NCBI GenBank assembly: GCA_018292915.2
Contig: JACVVK020000334.1
Coordinates: 78,501 to 142,500, forward strand
Length of the DNA stretch: 64,000 nucleotides
Source: Batillaria attramentaria
Taxonomy: Eukaryota > Mollusca > Gastropoda > Batillariidae
Direction: 5' to 3'
The position numbers were made by a program, and so were the translations under genes. Position 1 is the stretch's first letter; the number at the start of each line of letters is the position of its first letter. This document shows, one piece after another, positions 34,380 through 46,100 of the stretch. Below the pieces are notes generated by a model. That model saw only the letters and a list, made by a program, of their open reading frames with translations. It ran no database searches and was not told the DNA's origin.

Positions 34380-34870
34380 ATCGAAGAAGAGACGCACGCG
34401 CACTGACGTAAAGTAAGTGCGTCATGTTTGATTGACGTGATGCTGTTTTTTCTTGGGGGTGTCTCGCCACTTTCTTTCCGAATTCTTCTGTTTGGAGACG
34501 TGGTGTATTTTACTTCTACTATGTCGCCATCTTCGTGCAATCGCAGAGAAGACACGGGATATAACAGAATACAACTCCAATACTTTATGAACAGAATATG
34601 CACGGAGAACAAATTCATGAAAGAAGAAGAACCCAGAACGCTGTGCAGGGCTGCTTACGTACTGAACAGGTCAGATCCATCGCAGAAAAGGCACGCGCGC
34701 ACTGACGCAAAAGGCAGTATCAGCGTCATTTTTCCGACGTCATGTTTGATTGACGTGATACTGGCATTTCTTGGGGATGTGTCGCCACTTTTTGGACGTT
34801 CTCTATGTGTAGACGGGGAAAGCGGGAGTTTCATTGATGTAGTGTGCTTTGTTTTTCCCACTGACTCTCA
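34380..34870 (+). repeat. 318-bp repeat, two diverged tandem copies
   Basis: CATGTTTGATTGACGTGAT occurs at 34423 and 34741 with flanking similarity (GTGTCGCCACTTT, GACGCAxxxG blocks). The 151-aa frame across it is not supported as a gene. Confidence 0.75.
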
Positions 34871-34939
34871 CTCAATAGCATAGTAGAGTGAGAGAACACC
34901 ACATAGGTCTCAATGGAGCACAAACGCGGCTCGCGCGAG

Positions 34940-35030
34940 TCTCTGTGTGTGTGTGCGTGTGCGCGTACGTGCGTGCGTGTGCGCGTACGTGCGTGCGTGT
35001 GAGTGTGTGCGCGCGCGCGTGTGTATGTCT
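34940..35030 (+). repeat. TG/CG-rich compound microsatellite
   Basis: Alternating purine-pyrimidine repeats (GTGTGCGTGTGCGCG type) with Z-DNA-forming character. Confidence 0.85.
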
Positions 35031-35300
35031 GACATAACACATAGTTAGAAAACGTTCGCCGCGCAGACTTGTCTGTTAAACATATTGGGTCGGTATTAAT
35101 TCGATCTTTACACTGCGCACGCAGCATCAACACTTCAATTTTCATTGCTTTCATTGCAAGAACTGTATCAAAGTTATTACACGAAATGTATTATGCGTCA
35201 TCCCAGTGAGGAAAAACGTCATAGATTTCAAAGAATACAACTTGACGTCTCTCTTTCAAAAACAAGATTGGTGTGACAGCCCGGTAAGTTGTTTCCATTC

Positions 35301-35316
35301 AGAGAGAGAGAGAGAG

Positions 35317-35400
<84 letters not shown>
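35301..35400 (+). repeat. (AG)n-(TG)n microsatellite
   Basis: About ten AG units are followed by about forty TG units. Confidence 0.95.
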
Positions 35401-35487
35401 GATACATGGCATTACAAAAGAACGACCGTGACGATAGCAGGTGATTAAATGGAAACAACATATTGGGCTGGTGGCCATCTTGTTTAA

Positions 35488-35805
35488 AACTGCGACTCCT
35501 TCGACTGTGCATAATCCAGGCAACTCTGTCACAGTTACAGAGCTTTCAGCGCCTCGGGGACCCCTATAAAACCAGAGCACGAGTTTGCCGTGACATTATT
35601 TGGCTTTTGTTCAGGGAGCGAGACACATCGCTACAGTGTCTACCGAATGTTGAGTGCTGCACGATGTTTCTTGCTCAGTGTCACAAAACGCAAACTGAGC
35701 TGTGAAATCAGGCTGCCCTTGGCTTTTATTGGGGTTTCAGGGACGCTGAAAACTCTGCAACTGTGAGAGTTGACTGTGCTTGCACGGTCGAGTCTCTAAG
35801 ATTTT
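35488..35805. mobile_element. Inverted-repeat element (MITE-like)
   Basis: About 90 bases at 35488-35580 match the reverse complement of 35722-35805 imperfectly. Shared blocks are GACTNNTNCGACTGTGC, CAACTCT and TTTCAGCG with CCCCTATAAAACCA-like text. No coding sequence lies between. A target-site duplication is not clear. Confidence 0.6.
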
Positions 35806-36506
35806 TTTTTTCACACATCGGAAAGCTTTTTGTTGGGAGCTTAGATCTTTAAACTGAAGTGCTGTCATGATCGTAGCGCGAGTGTCTGAACTGTGTCCCA
35901 TACACGAGTAATTCATACTGTCCCCACCCACCCTCCCCCCTTCACTCCTATCTCTCATGAGAAACAAGTGTAGAGGTGGGGTGACAGAGGGTGGGGTATC
36001 TGTAGCAGTGAAGGTTTTCTCGGGTTACAGGTTAAACACGCAGCTAGTGTCGTCTTGCCAAAACTCTACAGCGACAAAAGGAACTGGATAATATTACCTT
36101 AGTGATGTGCACGGACCGTAACAATGAACAGCAAAGAACGATCCGCGTGCTCAGTGAAGCAGAACTACAGCACGGTTGTTGTAGTCAGTTTCTGTATGAT
36201 AACTCAAAATGGTTCACTCGATTTGCCGTGTGAGACAATGAATCCCCTACACATAGATACCACAGCTGTCTTATACAAAGTCGTGTGATGTTGTCGATGC
36301 CAAACCACGAACAGTTCAGTCTGAAGTATGTCTATAGAATTTGCATGAATTGTAAACTTGTCATTACTGTCCTGCAGTCCTACTTTTAATTAAGCCGTTT
36401 TCATAGACAAACTACATGTAGCATACAAGACGGCGCTTCACTACAGTTACAAACAAAACCTCATTAGTGTTACCTCATTTCAACATCCCATATTGTTTTT
36501 CTTCCT

Positions 36507-36510
<4 letters not shown>
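35806..36510. other. Unassigned DNA
   Basis: No gene or known repeat is recognised. Confidence 0.5.

Positions 36511-36550
<40 letters not shown>
36511..36550 (+). repeat. (AC)n microsatellite
   Basis: About 20 AC units. Confidence 0.95.
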
Positions 36551-36552
<2 letters not shown>

Positions 36553-37400
36553 CATTGTATTGTATCAGTTATCTGTAGTGACGTGTGGTGTACGTGTCAG
36601 TATACCCGTGTAAAGTGTTACTGCTACGAGAAGGGGGCGTGTTTTGATGAGGCGTCTCCTACACCAGGATACTTTGTCTGACTTCCTGTACGTTCATCAG
36701 TCTCCCGTTGTGTATAGTTTACCTACTTGGTTATCCTGGGGCCAACCCCTCGTCACCACTACGTTATTGTTACGTCAAACAACACAACACGACCACAAAC
36801 AATACACTCTCTCTATATCTGTCACAGACAATTAAATCAAAATGAACAAAACTTTATTATTCACAAAACCTCCTCCTCCCTTGGTTCTTCACGTAATTCA
36901 TTTTGACATAGGTTCAGTCAGTATCTACACAACTCAACTATATAATCACACAGCCGACGTAACTAACTCACGGAAATAAAAGTGCCCACGATGCACGCGT
37001 TCAGTTTACGAGTCTTCTGCTGTTGTTTGGTTTATATCACTCCCAACTTTGTTGTTTTATCCCAAAACAAAGCCACCCCCCGTGTCTATCCCAGCTACTT
37101 GCCTTACAACAACGGAGGAGATTTCCCGCGTATTCCGTGCGCTAGACCCCACACTCTGCAACCCTCTACCCAACACTAAGTCTACCCACTACTCTATACA
37201 CCCGCTCATAATGTTCTGTCAACCATCTAAGATGTAGGTAATTATTACAAGTCCACTATTCTGTCGACACGTTAGAGACAAAAGAGGGGCGACAACACAC
37301 TCTGTCTCCTAACGTTCGCTTATAATCACTACCACTACCCTACGTCTACACTTATCAACTATGACCAAATTAAAAACCCACTATATTTCCAGAAACGCTG
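36551..37400. other. Unassigned DNA
   Basis: No gene is recognised; short frames lack any domain. Confidence 0.5.
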
Positions 37401-37401
37401 A

Positions 37402-37477
37402 TGGGTGGGTGTTTGGGAGTTTAACGTCCTTTTCCAACACGTGTGGGTGATATCAAAGATGGGGCAACGAGGAAACG
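37402..37477 (-). mobile_element. SINE, family 1, tail fragment
   Basis: Only the body (GTTTAACGTCCTTTTCCA, then GATATCAAAGATGGGGCAACG) remains. It fuses directly to the truncated LINE RT at about 37478. Confidence 0.75.
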
Positions 37478-37479
37478 TG

Positions 37480-38187
37480 TCTCTGTCTAAAAGGTGTCTT
37501 TTCTTCCATCTTCCAAGAACCTTTCTTACTTCGTGCAGTTTTCCTTCAAAGTTTAAATAACTGATCTGGTCCATATTGACGGAAAATACTATGCCTAGAG
37601 CTTTGAAAATACCCGGATCCCACTGAAAGTTACGATCCCTTAAAAATCGGACCCCGCATTTACGCCTGTTTCCTATCCATATAATATTCGTTTTCTCATT
37701 GTTAATTACTAGACCTGACATTTCAGCAAATTTATCGAGGGTGTGTCTAGTTTCACAAAATGATTTTTCTCTACCATCTAAAAATATAGTTGTATCATCT
37801 GCGAACAGATTCAGTAGGACCTCGTTATTACGTACTTTAATACCCTTGATATCATTGTTCTTTCTCAGCATCAGTGATAATATTTCGGCTGCTATAAGGT
37901 ATAAATATGCCGAGACGGGCCCCCCCTGTCTACAGCCTCTGTGTAGGGCAAACCAGCTAGAATATTGTCCATTGAGATATACACAAGATTTTGCATTTTT
38001 GTATAATGTGCTGAACCAGCGGACCATTGTCGGGGTAAACTGAAAGAAATGCAAACATTGTTCAATAAAACGCCATGAAACACTGTCGAACGCTTTCTGA
38101 AAGTCTACTGTAATAATCAATCCTGGAATATGCTCCTTTTCTGTATACATCGTAACATCATACAATGTTCTGATACACTCTCCAATA
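37480..38187 (-). pseudogene. LINE reverse transcriptase, 3' truncated
   Basis: The palm contains VDFQKAFDSVSWRF, a GCRQGGPVSAYLYL block and FADD. Reading ends at GRWKKR where SINE sequence begins. It lies downstream of the TGA that separates it from FLKG. Confidence 0.85.
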
Positions 38188-38189
38188 TA

Positions 38190-38372
38190 TCAGCCTTTTA
38201 AGAAACCCTTCTGACACTCATCGCGGACAAAATCCTCAGATTCAAAGTTTAAGTCTGTCTCTCGGAGTAAATAAACATTCTGTAGAAAATCAAAAACATC
38301 CCTCCTCTTTTTATTATTCTGGATACCATTAACATTGTATGAAACAAATTTAAAGTTTTCTTTCCCCGCCAT
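38190..38372 (-). pseudogene. LINE ORF2 start fused to RT by deletion
   Basis: Residues 1-33 are an apurinic-endonuclease N-terminus (FKFVSYNVNGIQNN). The frame then jumps to the RT block RDECQKGFLKG and a TGA stop. Nearly the whole endonuclease is missing. Confidence 0.8.
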
Positions 38373-38374
38373 TA

Positions 38375-39316
38375 TGGTGCGTATATAACTATGAATAGCG
38401 TTTTACTGAAGCCATAACAGGAGGTCATAACCTCAAACTCAAAGCACTGATTATACAGTAGAAATCTGTCTATACATACACAAACTCTGGCCAGAAAACA
38501 AACCATAAGGACAACTACACGACACTGATGACAAATGGACACTAAACAAACAAAAAGGAGCAAGAGAACAAAAGAAGTAATCATTGTGTGAAACACTGCT
38601 CAAATGACACACCTTTGTCAAAAAAAAAAAAATGAAAAAAAAAAGGGTCAAGAGGCATTAAGGCCGCCTCAGGTCACACTGACCTCACGTGGAGCAGTCT
38701 CCTTTCACAATCGTATTCCGTGAAAATACTCCAAAAATACGGCAGCTGGCCGCCAAACGCGGACCGCACAGTGGTAGCAAAAGCATTGGGTATCCATTCC
38801 AAGCATACATGTTTTACATAAACTCCATGAAAGTGGATGTGTACAGGTTGAAGTGGCTGGACTAGCGTGATGCAGGGGCCAGTCAATCTGACATTGACCT
38901 TGTAGCCTATCACGTGATATAAACACTCATCACGTGATGCAAACACAACAGACACACGTGGGCTAGGCCCATTCACAAATCGCCATGGTATGGGCCCCAG
39001 GGTCACAATTTATATAGCTCATCAGCAAATTGACCCTCAAATGTTATTAACCAATCAAAATAAATTATACACACCGCTGGTGACTTTATGAAGCTACCAT
39101 CAACAAAAACCTGACGATACGGAAGCAAAAATCAGCGTTGGTCGGGGGGGCATACAAGACCATCGCTGTGACGATTACAAAGTTAAAGGGGAAAAAATGA
39201 AAAAATAAGAAACGAAGAGAAAAACAACAACAACAACAACAACAACAACCGACTTGCATTTTCATGAATACAGAAGGGAATACATATCACTGACCTCACC
39301 GGGTACAAAAGACCGT
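38375..39316. other. Spacer between LINE ORF1 and ORF2
   Basis: About 940 bases without a recognisable coding region. This is longer than I would expect for an inter-ORF spacer, so it may contain another insertion. Confidence 0.4.
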
Positions 39317-39993
39317 TTAGCACCTTGTCACAATGCTCTGTGTAGTTCCCTCATTATCGGTAAACAAGTCCTCTGAAGCGTGTCGGTGCCTGAAGTTCCG
39401 TCGTCCCATCCAGTCGCCACGATGTCCTCCGCGCACACCACTTATTGTTGGGTCTCTGTGTGGGCGGGATGACAGACTCTGTAAATCGGTCTGGGATTCT
39501 ATTTCATGTATCTTATTGTTTCTGTTGTCTTTGACGAAAATTTTTCCGTTCTTCGACCAGGCACGTTCCACACCAGGGTGGTTCCTGCAGGCCATGAGAA
39601 GCGAATATCTTGCACTCGTGAGGTCCTCTGCTATCCCTATACCAGTGCACCAGTTTTTTTTTTTTTTTTTCCTGTTCTGGACCACCGCCTGAAGTGAACG
39701 CCTCGAGACAAAGCGTGCGATGATGGGTCTCGGCTTGGCGTTGTCCTCATCGTCACTGTCCTCAGGTCTCTTCCTCCGGCCGATCCTGTGAGCAATCTCC
39801 AGGTCCTCAGTCTTGGTGTATCTCAGGCCCAACTTGTTTTTAACAATGTCAAGCACCTTGCCCTCGCAGGTCGCGGCTGTCTCTCGCTCTTCCTCGCGCA
39901 CACCAAAGATTCGAACGTCATTCCTTCTCGTATACTGCTCCAGTGCTTCGCTTTTCTTCCGTGCTACAGCTGCCTCATGTTTTGCCTCCTAGA
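39317..39993 (-). pseudogene. LINE ORF1 core (L1-type RRM and C-terminal domain)
   Basis: The minus frame gives a coiled-coil end (ALEQYTRRNDVRIFGV), the RRM-like core with DLEIAHRIGR and RPIIARFVSRR, and the C-terminal GIGIAEDLTSARYSLL block, as in L1/Tx1 ORF1 RNA-binding chaperones. An A-run (T-run on plus, 39654-39670) has altered the sequence to KKKKK. The ORF from its own ATG is 194 aa (39901-39317). Confidence 0.8.
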
Positions 39994-40050
39994 GCTAGTT
40001 TAGTTCGAGGTTAGACTCTAACCCGGGGCTAAAATCCCTAACCTCGACTT

Positions 40051-40401
40051 CTACATGCGGAGCCTGTTCACAGTACGGAAATGTTCAGGGGTAGACACCA
40101 AGCCACTTCCGTCCCCGCCAGCCCTTGTTTGTATCTGTTTCTTGGCAGGTTTCTTGTCGCTTTCTACTGTCTTACACGGGGTCGCAGTGTTTTCCTCCTT
40201 CTCGCTCGAATGCTCCAGGCTTGAGTTTCCCGAGCTGTCTTGGGTCTTTTTACGTTTGGCTGAGCGCTCGCCTTTGTTGACCATGTCGCTGGTGGTCTCC
40301 CTGCATGGCGCTGTCCCGTGATCGTGTCGACCGTGTTGATTTTCGATGAATGCAGGCGATCTATTCTGGTATCCAATTCTTCTCATTTTTGACATTGGCA
40401 C
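40051..40401 (-). pseudogene. LINE ORF1 N-terminal fragment
   Basis: Low-complexity, charged 116 codons followed by a break. A small inverted repeat (CGAGGTTA and TAACCTCG, about 40010-40050) lies between it and the coiled-coil part. Confidence 0.55.
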
Positions 40402-40404
40402 TGT

Positions 40405-41400
40405 CAGCAGCTTGGCGCATCACATGATGCAACTCATGTCCCTGGTCGCTAATTAGCCGTTAATGAGCAGTTTGATGACAGAGACGATAGATTCGCATGT
40501 GAACGCCGTCTGAGAGGTGCTCACTCTACATTCTGATTATTTAGAAATGAGCCTGCGGGGGGGGGGGGGGGGGGAGGGAGGGTCTTCCCTTGTCAGACTG
40601 AAGAGTCTCAACCTGCGCGTTGTATTATAAAACACACAACTGGAGAATCACTTAGCGGATCAATAAGTATATAAGTATTTCTTATTATATAGGAACAATG
40701 CCTCAACACTCTCGGACTCATTACAAGCAAGATCTAGTTCCGACAATAGTTCGACCGTCAATAATAACATGAAGTACTAATAGCCGTCTTATTTATCTTG
40801 CTCGGATGCCCTGTGCTTATTCTGTAATTACGTACTACCACAACAACCGTTGTAATGTTGTTTTTTTTTTCAAATGTAAACAAACCGAACATACCAAGAC
40901 AGTTAGTGCACTCCCGGCCGCCACGATAAAAAGTTCATGACAATCATGGGGACTATACTCATTTAGCACGACGTACGTAACAAAGTGACAAAGGGAAATA
41001 ATCCATTTCTACAAGACACTAGGATCAAACCCACATACACGACTCACTATATTATGTAATCACGAAACCTCTAAAAGCCGTGTCCAACAAAATCACTGCG
41101 CAAAAACAGCTAGATGACCGAATGTTCAATGTTCTGGAACATTCTATGTGACGCCTCGTAAGACAAGGCAGGTGTGAACGCGTCACGATGTAACGACGTC
41201 ATAAGCAGGGGATTTCCCCGAAAACCGTTATAAAAAGGCATATCATGACAATTATTGTTATTTTTAGCATTTGGGAAATTCTTCACAATATATATACAGA
41301 GTAAACACATATGGTTATAGACACGCGAACATACTGAAAAGATGTGTATCCGCTACCCTCCCCCCCCCCCCCCCACCTAAAAACGCAAAGCAAAAAAGGG
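40405..41400. other. Unassigned DNA with G- and C-homopolymers
   Basis: No gene is recognised. A poly(G) lies at 40557-40575 and a poly(C) near 41362-41374. Homology with copy A starts at about 41401. Confidence 0.5.
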
Positions 41401-41550
41401 ATTTGAAAGGAGAAAAAATTCCAAAGACCACCATCACCACCAGGAAGGTTACAGACACTAAGGATAAAGCTAACAGGTGTACAGCTAAGTACATTTCAAT
41501 ATTGTCAATCAACGTGCATGGTTTACAAGCTACAGTCATGTTGTACACTG

Positions 41551-42068
41551 TGTCACAGAAGTGACTGTGTGTATGCGTGTGTGTTTGTGTGTAAGGTGCG
41601 CGTGGGTGCGCGTGTGGCTCGTGTTTCATATCTAGTGTGTTACTTTCTTGGTTCTGTGTTGGGGTTAGTAAAGTTCATAGATTTCACGTGTGGCCACTGC
41701 CAGGTAGTGAGTAGTAGGAGTTAGTGTAGTGAGGGGGTGAGTAGATTTCTTCAGTGCGGGTTGGGACTTGGCGGCGGCTGGCAGGCAGGGTCTATCGAGT
41801 ATACTTTTCTTTTCTAACCACCTGTATTTCTGGTCCTTTTCTTCTCTTTCTCTCTGCTATCTAATGTAATAGGGAAGTAGGTTAGGCCTTGTTTCATAGT
41901 GTGCGTCGTTGTTGTAATTGTTTCTTGTCTTTATTTCTTTATTAAATTCCTTGTTTCTCATCAGTATTGCTCTGTGTTGTTCTTTTATCTGTTTATTGTC
42001 GTGTTGTGCTCATCGGGGACTCGCTTCGCCATCGCTCCTCCACGCCAACCTTGTGACGGCGTGTGACA
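41551..42068 (+). repeat. 5' LTR of the Gmr1-like element
   Basis: 518 bp, starting TGTCACAGAAGTGACTG and ending GACGGCGTGTGACA. It differs from the 3' LTR by roughly ten substitutions and a few small indels. Confidence 0.95.
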
Positions 42069-42090
42069 TTGGTGGCAGCGGTGGGATTTT
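42069..42090 (+). promoter_or_regulatory. Primer-binding-site region
   Basis: The bases just inside the 5' LTR read TTGGTGGCAGCGGTGGGA, a form common in metazoan Gypsy elements. The priming tRNA is not identified. Confidence 0.6.
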
Positions 42091-43181
42091 CTCCGGTGGG
42101 TACAGCACATGTTTTGTTTGTCAGTGTCTCTCCAGTTTACACTAACCCTATCTAGAAAGTTAGAGTAGGCTTTTGTCTCGGGAAGTCCTGCTTGCTGGTC
42201 GTCAGTCATCGGTCTCAGGCGGGAGAGTGACACGCACTCAGGCACCAGAGCCTAGCCAGACCAGAGGCTGAAGGTCACCCCGCAACAGCAGCAGCATGCA
42301 CCAGCTGGCCTTTGTTCACCAGGCCGGTTGACCGTCACGACGTCAGGCGTCCCACAACATCACGTCTATCGGGTGCGCCAGTACGCAGCTCGAACACCTG
42401 CACAACCCTGGGCTGCACTTCGATCTTCACGGCTCTCGCTCTCAGTCTCCGGCTCTCCACCTCTGATGACCCAGTCGTCTGCGAGGTGTCACTACGCCGC
42501 TTCGTCCGAAGTTGGAGGCGCGTGGCCTCTTCTACAAGCGCACAGTCGACTCTGTTGAAGACGGCGCGAGCCGAGCACCCGGACGGGGCGTACGTCACGC
42601 TTCCAGTCGCCTTCGTCAGTCGTCGCTGAAATCGTCAGTCTCATCGTATCCAGTCAGACGTCACGACCTGGGTCGGTTTCCACGGAGTCTTCAGGATCTC
42701 CAGGATCTCATGTCCGTGGTTGGGTGACACTCACACGGCGTCTCCCGGCGTTGTGCAGCTTTACGTCACCTGCTGCACGTCGCGTTTTGTCTTCGGATCC
42801 ACCGCGCCTGTCCACAGGTCCGCCATCATCTTTCTTCAGCTACGTTGGGGCTACAGCTGCCGGCCCTTGACCACCTTCACCGTGAGGGATTGTCTCTCCG
42901 CTGACTGTACAGTGTCATCCCCAGACAGCGGTAAGACTATGATTCCTGTCACCATCCACAGGATCACAGATGAAGCTGTAGTGTCAGTACTAATAGTGCC
43001 TATACCTTAACTTGTCGGTGTGGTCAATTATAATTGATTCTGATGGTTTATGTAGCTGTTTATGTACGTCCCTATGCTTGTCCCTATATTTTCACGGCGG
43101 TAAATTGTGGAAAAAGTGTGCCCTCTATCCTGTTGCTGTTCAGTCATACTTTTGCCATTTATACTTTTAGTATCTGTCACC
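42091..43181 (+). other. Retrotransposon leader
   Basis: About 1.1 kb between the primer site and the gag start. Short frames here have no recognisable domain. Confidence 0.6.
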
Positions 43182-46100
43182 ATGTCCTCATTAGAGTTAG
43201 CACTGAAGCTAGGACTGTCAAAAGATGAGTTCTTAGAGTTACAAAGACAGGAGAGGGAGGAACGGGCTGCAGAAAGGGAAGCTAAAGTGAGGGCGGCGGA
43301 GTTAGAAAGGGAAGCTAAAGTGAGGGCGGCTGAGTTAGAAAGGGAAACACAGAGACTTGCCGCTGAAGAAAAGGCAGCAGAGAGAGCTTTTGAAGAAAAA
43401 AGGCAGGCTAGAGAGAGTGTTGATGCTGATAGGGAGATGGAAGAGAAAGAAAAGGAGAGGGCCTCACAGTACTTTCTCTTGGACAAACAGTTAGAACTGA
43501 AGAGGTTAGAGTTAGAGCACATTCGTATTCAGGCAGAAACAGGCCAGGTTCAGGGTCAGAGAGATGCATCAGGCGTAGGAGCAGCGTACAAAGGTCCTTT
43601 TATACCAAGCTTTCGCGAAGGTGAAAATGTGTCAGCATATTTCACGACCATTGAGAGACTGTTTACAGTGTACAAGTGGGACCAGGACACTTGGGCTACT
43701 CGCCTCATCCCGCTGTTATCCGGCAAGGCCCGTGAAGCTGTGGTTAGACTCTCGCCTGCGGACTCATTAGACTTTCAGAAAGTCAAGGCAGCAGTCTTCC
43801 GCCAATATGAACTCACCGCGGAAACGTATCGTGCCAAGTTCAGGGGAGCGCGACGCCGTCCAGACGAGACTTTCAGGCAGTATTATACTCGTATACAGGC
43901 GTTCTTCGACATGTGGGTTGAAATGGAGAACGTGGAGAACTATGACAGCTTGAGCGACCTCCTGATGAGAGAGCAGATGGTGGAGAATGCTTCACCGGAC
44001 ATGAAGGCCTTCCTCCGTCAGTGGAAGCCAAAGACGGCTGAGGAGATGGTCACCCTAGCCGATAACTTTCTTGATGCTCATAAACCACGAGGTCCATTCA
44101 AGCCGAGTGCCAGTGCACATGCGGCTGGTGCTCAGGTGGGTGGCCGTGATAAAGTTCAGGCAACCACATCTAACCGTCTACGCTGCTTCATATGTGGCTC
44201 CCCTAACCACCTAAAAAGGTCGTGCCCAAAAGCAAAGCAAGAAGGTTCAACTACGTCGGCCAGCGACGGATCCACTCCAGCAAAAGAGGGGCATTCTTCT
44301 TCAGGACCCAAAACAAATAAAGTCGGGTGCTGCCTTGCCTCTCTGACAAGCAGGTCAGTAGTTGGGTTGGTTGGCGACTGTCAGGCGGAATTTTTTCGGG
44401 ACTCTGGTTGTGACACTATCATAGTGCGCGAGTCGCTCCTGCCGAAAGACTCCTTTACAGGGAGAATACGGACAGTCCGGCTGGCTGATGGGAGTAGAAT
44501 CACGGCCAGGGAAGCAGAGGCAGATCTGTCTTCTGATATCATTAGTGGGAACTACAGAGTATTAACCCTCCCCAACCCCTTATGGGACGTGATAGTTGGA
44601 ACTGTGTCAGATTTGCATCTAGAACCAGTGGTTGAGGGTTCGGACGCGATGCTTGCCGCTGTACGAACCAGAGCTCAGCACGCAAAAGCGAAAGTTGCAA
44701 GCCCTGAAGATAAGCTGAAGATTCCAGAGGTGGACACTACTGGTCTGGGCAACAAGGCTTCACTGGTAATTGAGCAGAAATCGGACCAAACGTTGAACTC
44801 AGTTCGCCAGAAAGTGACGTCATCATCGTCCCCTGTAGATAGAGGTCGAGCAATATTTTATGTGGAAGATGGTATCCTGTCTCGGAAGTATCGCACAGCA
44901 AAGGGGATCGATCGGGAAGTAGTGCAGATCGTAGTCCCGAGTCGACATAGGGAAACGCTCATCCAGACAGCTCATGACTTGCCGTTTAGCGGCCATCAAG
45001 GGGTCGAAAACACAAAGAGGAGACTTCTTGAACACTTCTACTGGCCGGGCGTCTTCAAGGATGTTCAGTCCTACTGTCGTTCTTGTCCTGTTTGTCAAAA
45101 GACTGTGCACAAGGGTAGGGTACGGCCAGTGTGTCTGATTCAGCCCCCGGTTGTTGGCGTTCCTTTTGAGAAAGTCGCCATTGACATTATAGGCCCTTTG
45201 CCACGTTCTTCTAAGGGAAACAACTGTGTACTTACCATCATTGATTACAGTACGAAGTACCCAGAGGCAGTTCCTTTGCCCAACCAAGAGGCATCTACAG
45301 TAGCTGAAGCCCTGCTCGGGGTGTTCAGTAGGGTGGGCCTTCCAAACGAGCTGTTGTCAGACAAAGGGTCGAACTTCATGTCGGCTCTCATGACTGAACT
45401 GTGTAGACTGTTGCAGGTCAAGAAACTCAACACCTCGCCATATCATCCCATGGCGAATGGTGCCTGTGAACGTCTGAACGGTACGATTAAGACCATACTA
45501 CGCAAGCTGTGTGGTAAGAGAGCCAAGGCTTGGGACAGATACTTACCGTTTGCGCTTTTTGCCATCCGAGAAATGCCGAATTCCACTACTGGCTTCTCCC
45601 CCTTTGAACTGCTCTATGGTCGTGCGGTACGCGGGCCACTGGAGGTGTTGAAAGAAGGCTGGCAAGCCAAACCAGGGGTAGACACCAGTGTAGTGACTTA
45701 CCTGATAGAGATGAGAGAAGCGATGAGGGAGATGACCGAAGTGGCGGAGGGGATGCAGGAGAAGGGGCGTTCTCGCCAGAAACGGTACTATGACAAGAAC
45801 GCCCGAAATAGGAAGTTCGTGATCGGGGACAAAGTGCTCGTCCTGCTTCCTACTTCCACCAACAAACTACTGGCTCAGTGGCAGGGTCCGTTCGAGGTTC
45901 TACGTGTCGTCAGCCCGGTCGACTACGAGGTACAGATGGGCCCGCATCGGACGTCGGTCCTCCATGCCAACTTACTCAAGCGTTGGGTCGATCGGCCTAC
46001 GTCAGTTGAACCTAATCGTTGTGCTGTCATTGTCGGGAAGGAAGAGACCGAGTCTAATATTCCTCTGCCCAATCTTACAGTAGCTGACTCATCGGAGCTG

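Larger units (their letters stand above)
37478..40401 (-). mobile_element. Tx1/L1-like LINE, both ORFs degenerate
   Basis: In minus order: ORF1 N-terminus (40401-40051), coiled coil and RRM-like ORF1 core (39990-39317), a spacer, the start of ORF2 (38372), then RT to about 37480. The endonuclease is deleted, a TGA interrupts the RT near 38190, and the 3' end is missing. Compared with the 1.7-3.6 kb copy it belongs to the same broad group but is clearly a different family. Confidence 0.85.

Noticed and set aside
42312..43010. Short ORFs in the retrotransposon leader
   Set aside because: Several frames are open at once in GC-richer leader DNA; no known leader protein recognised.
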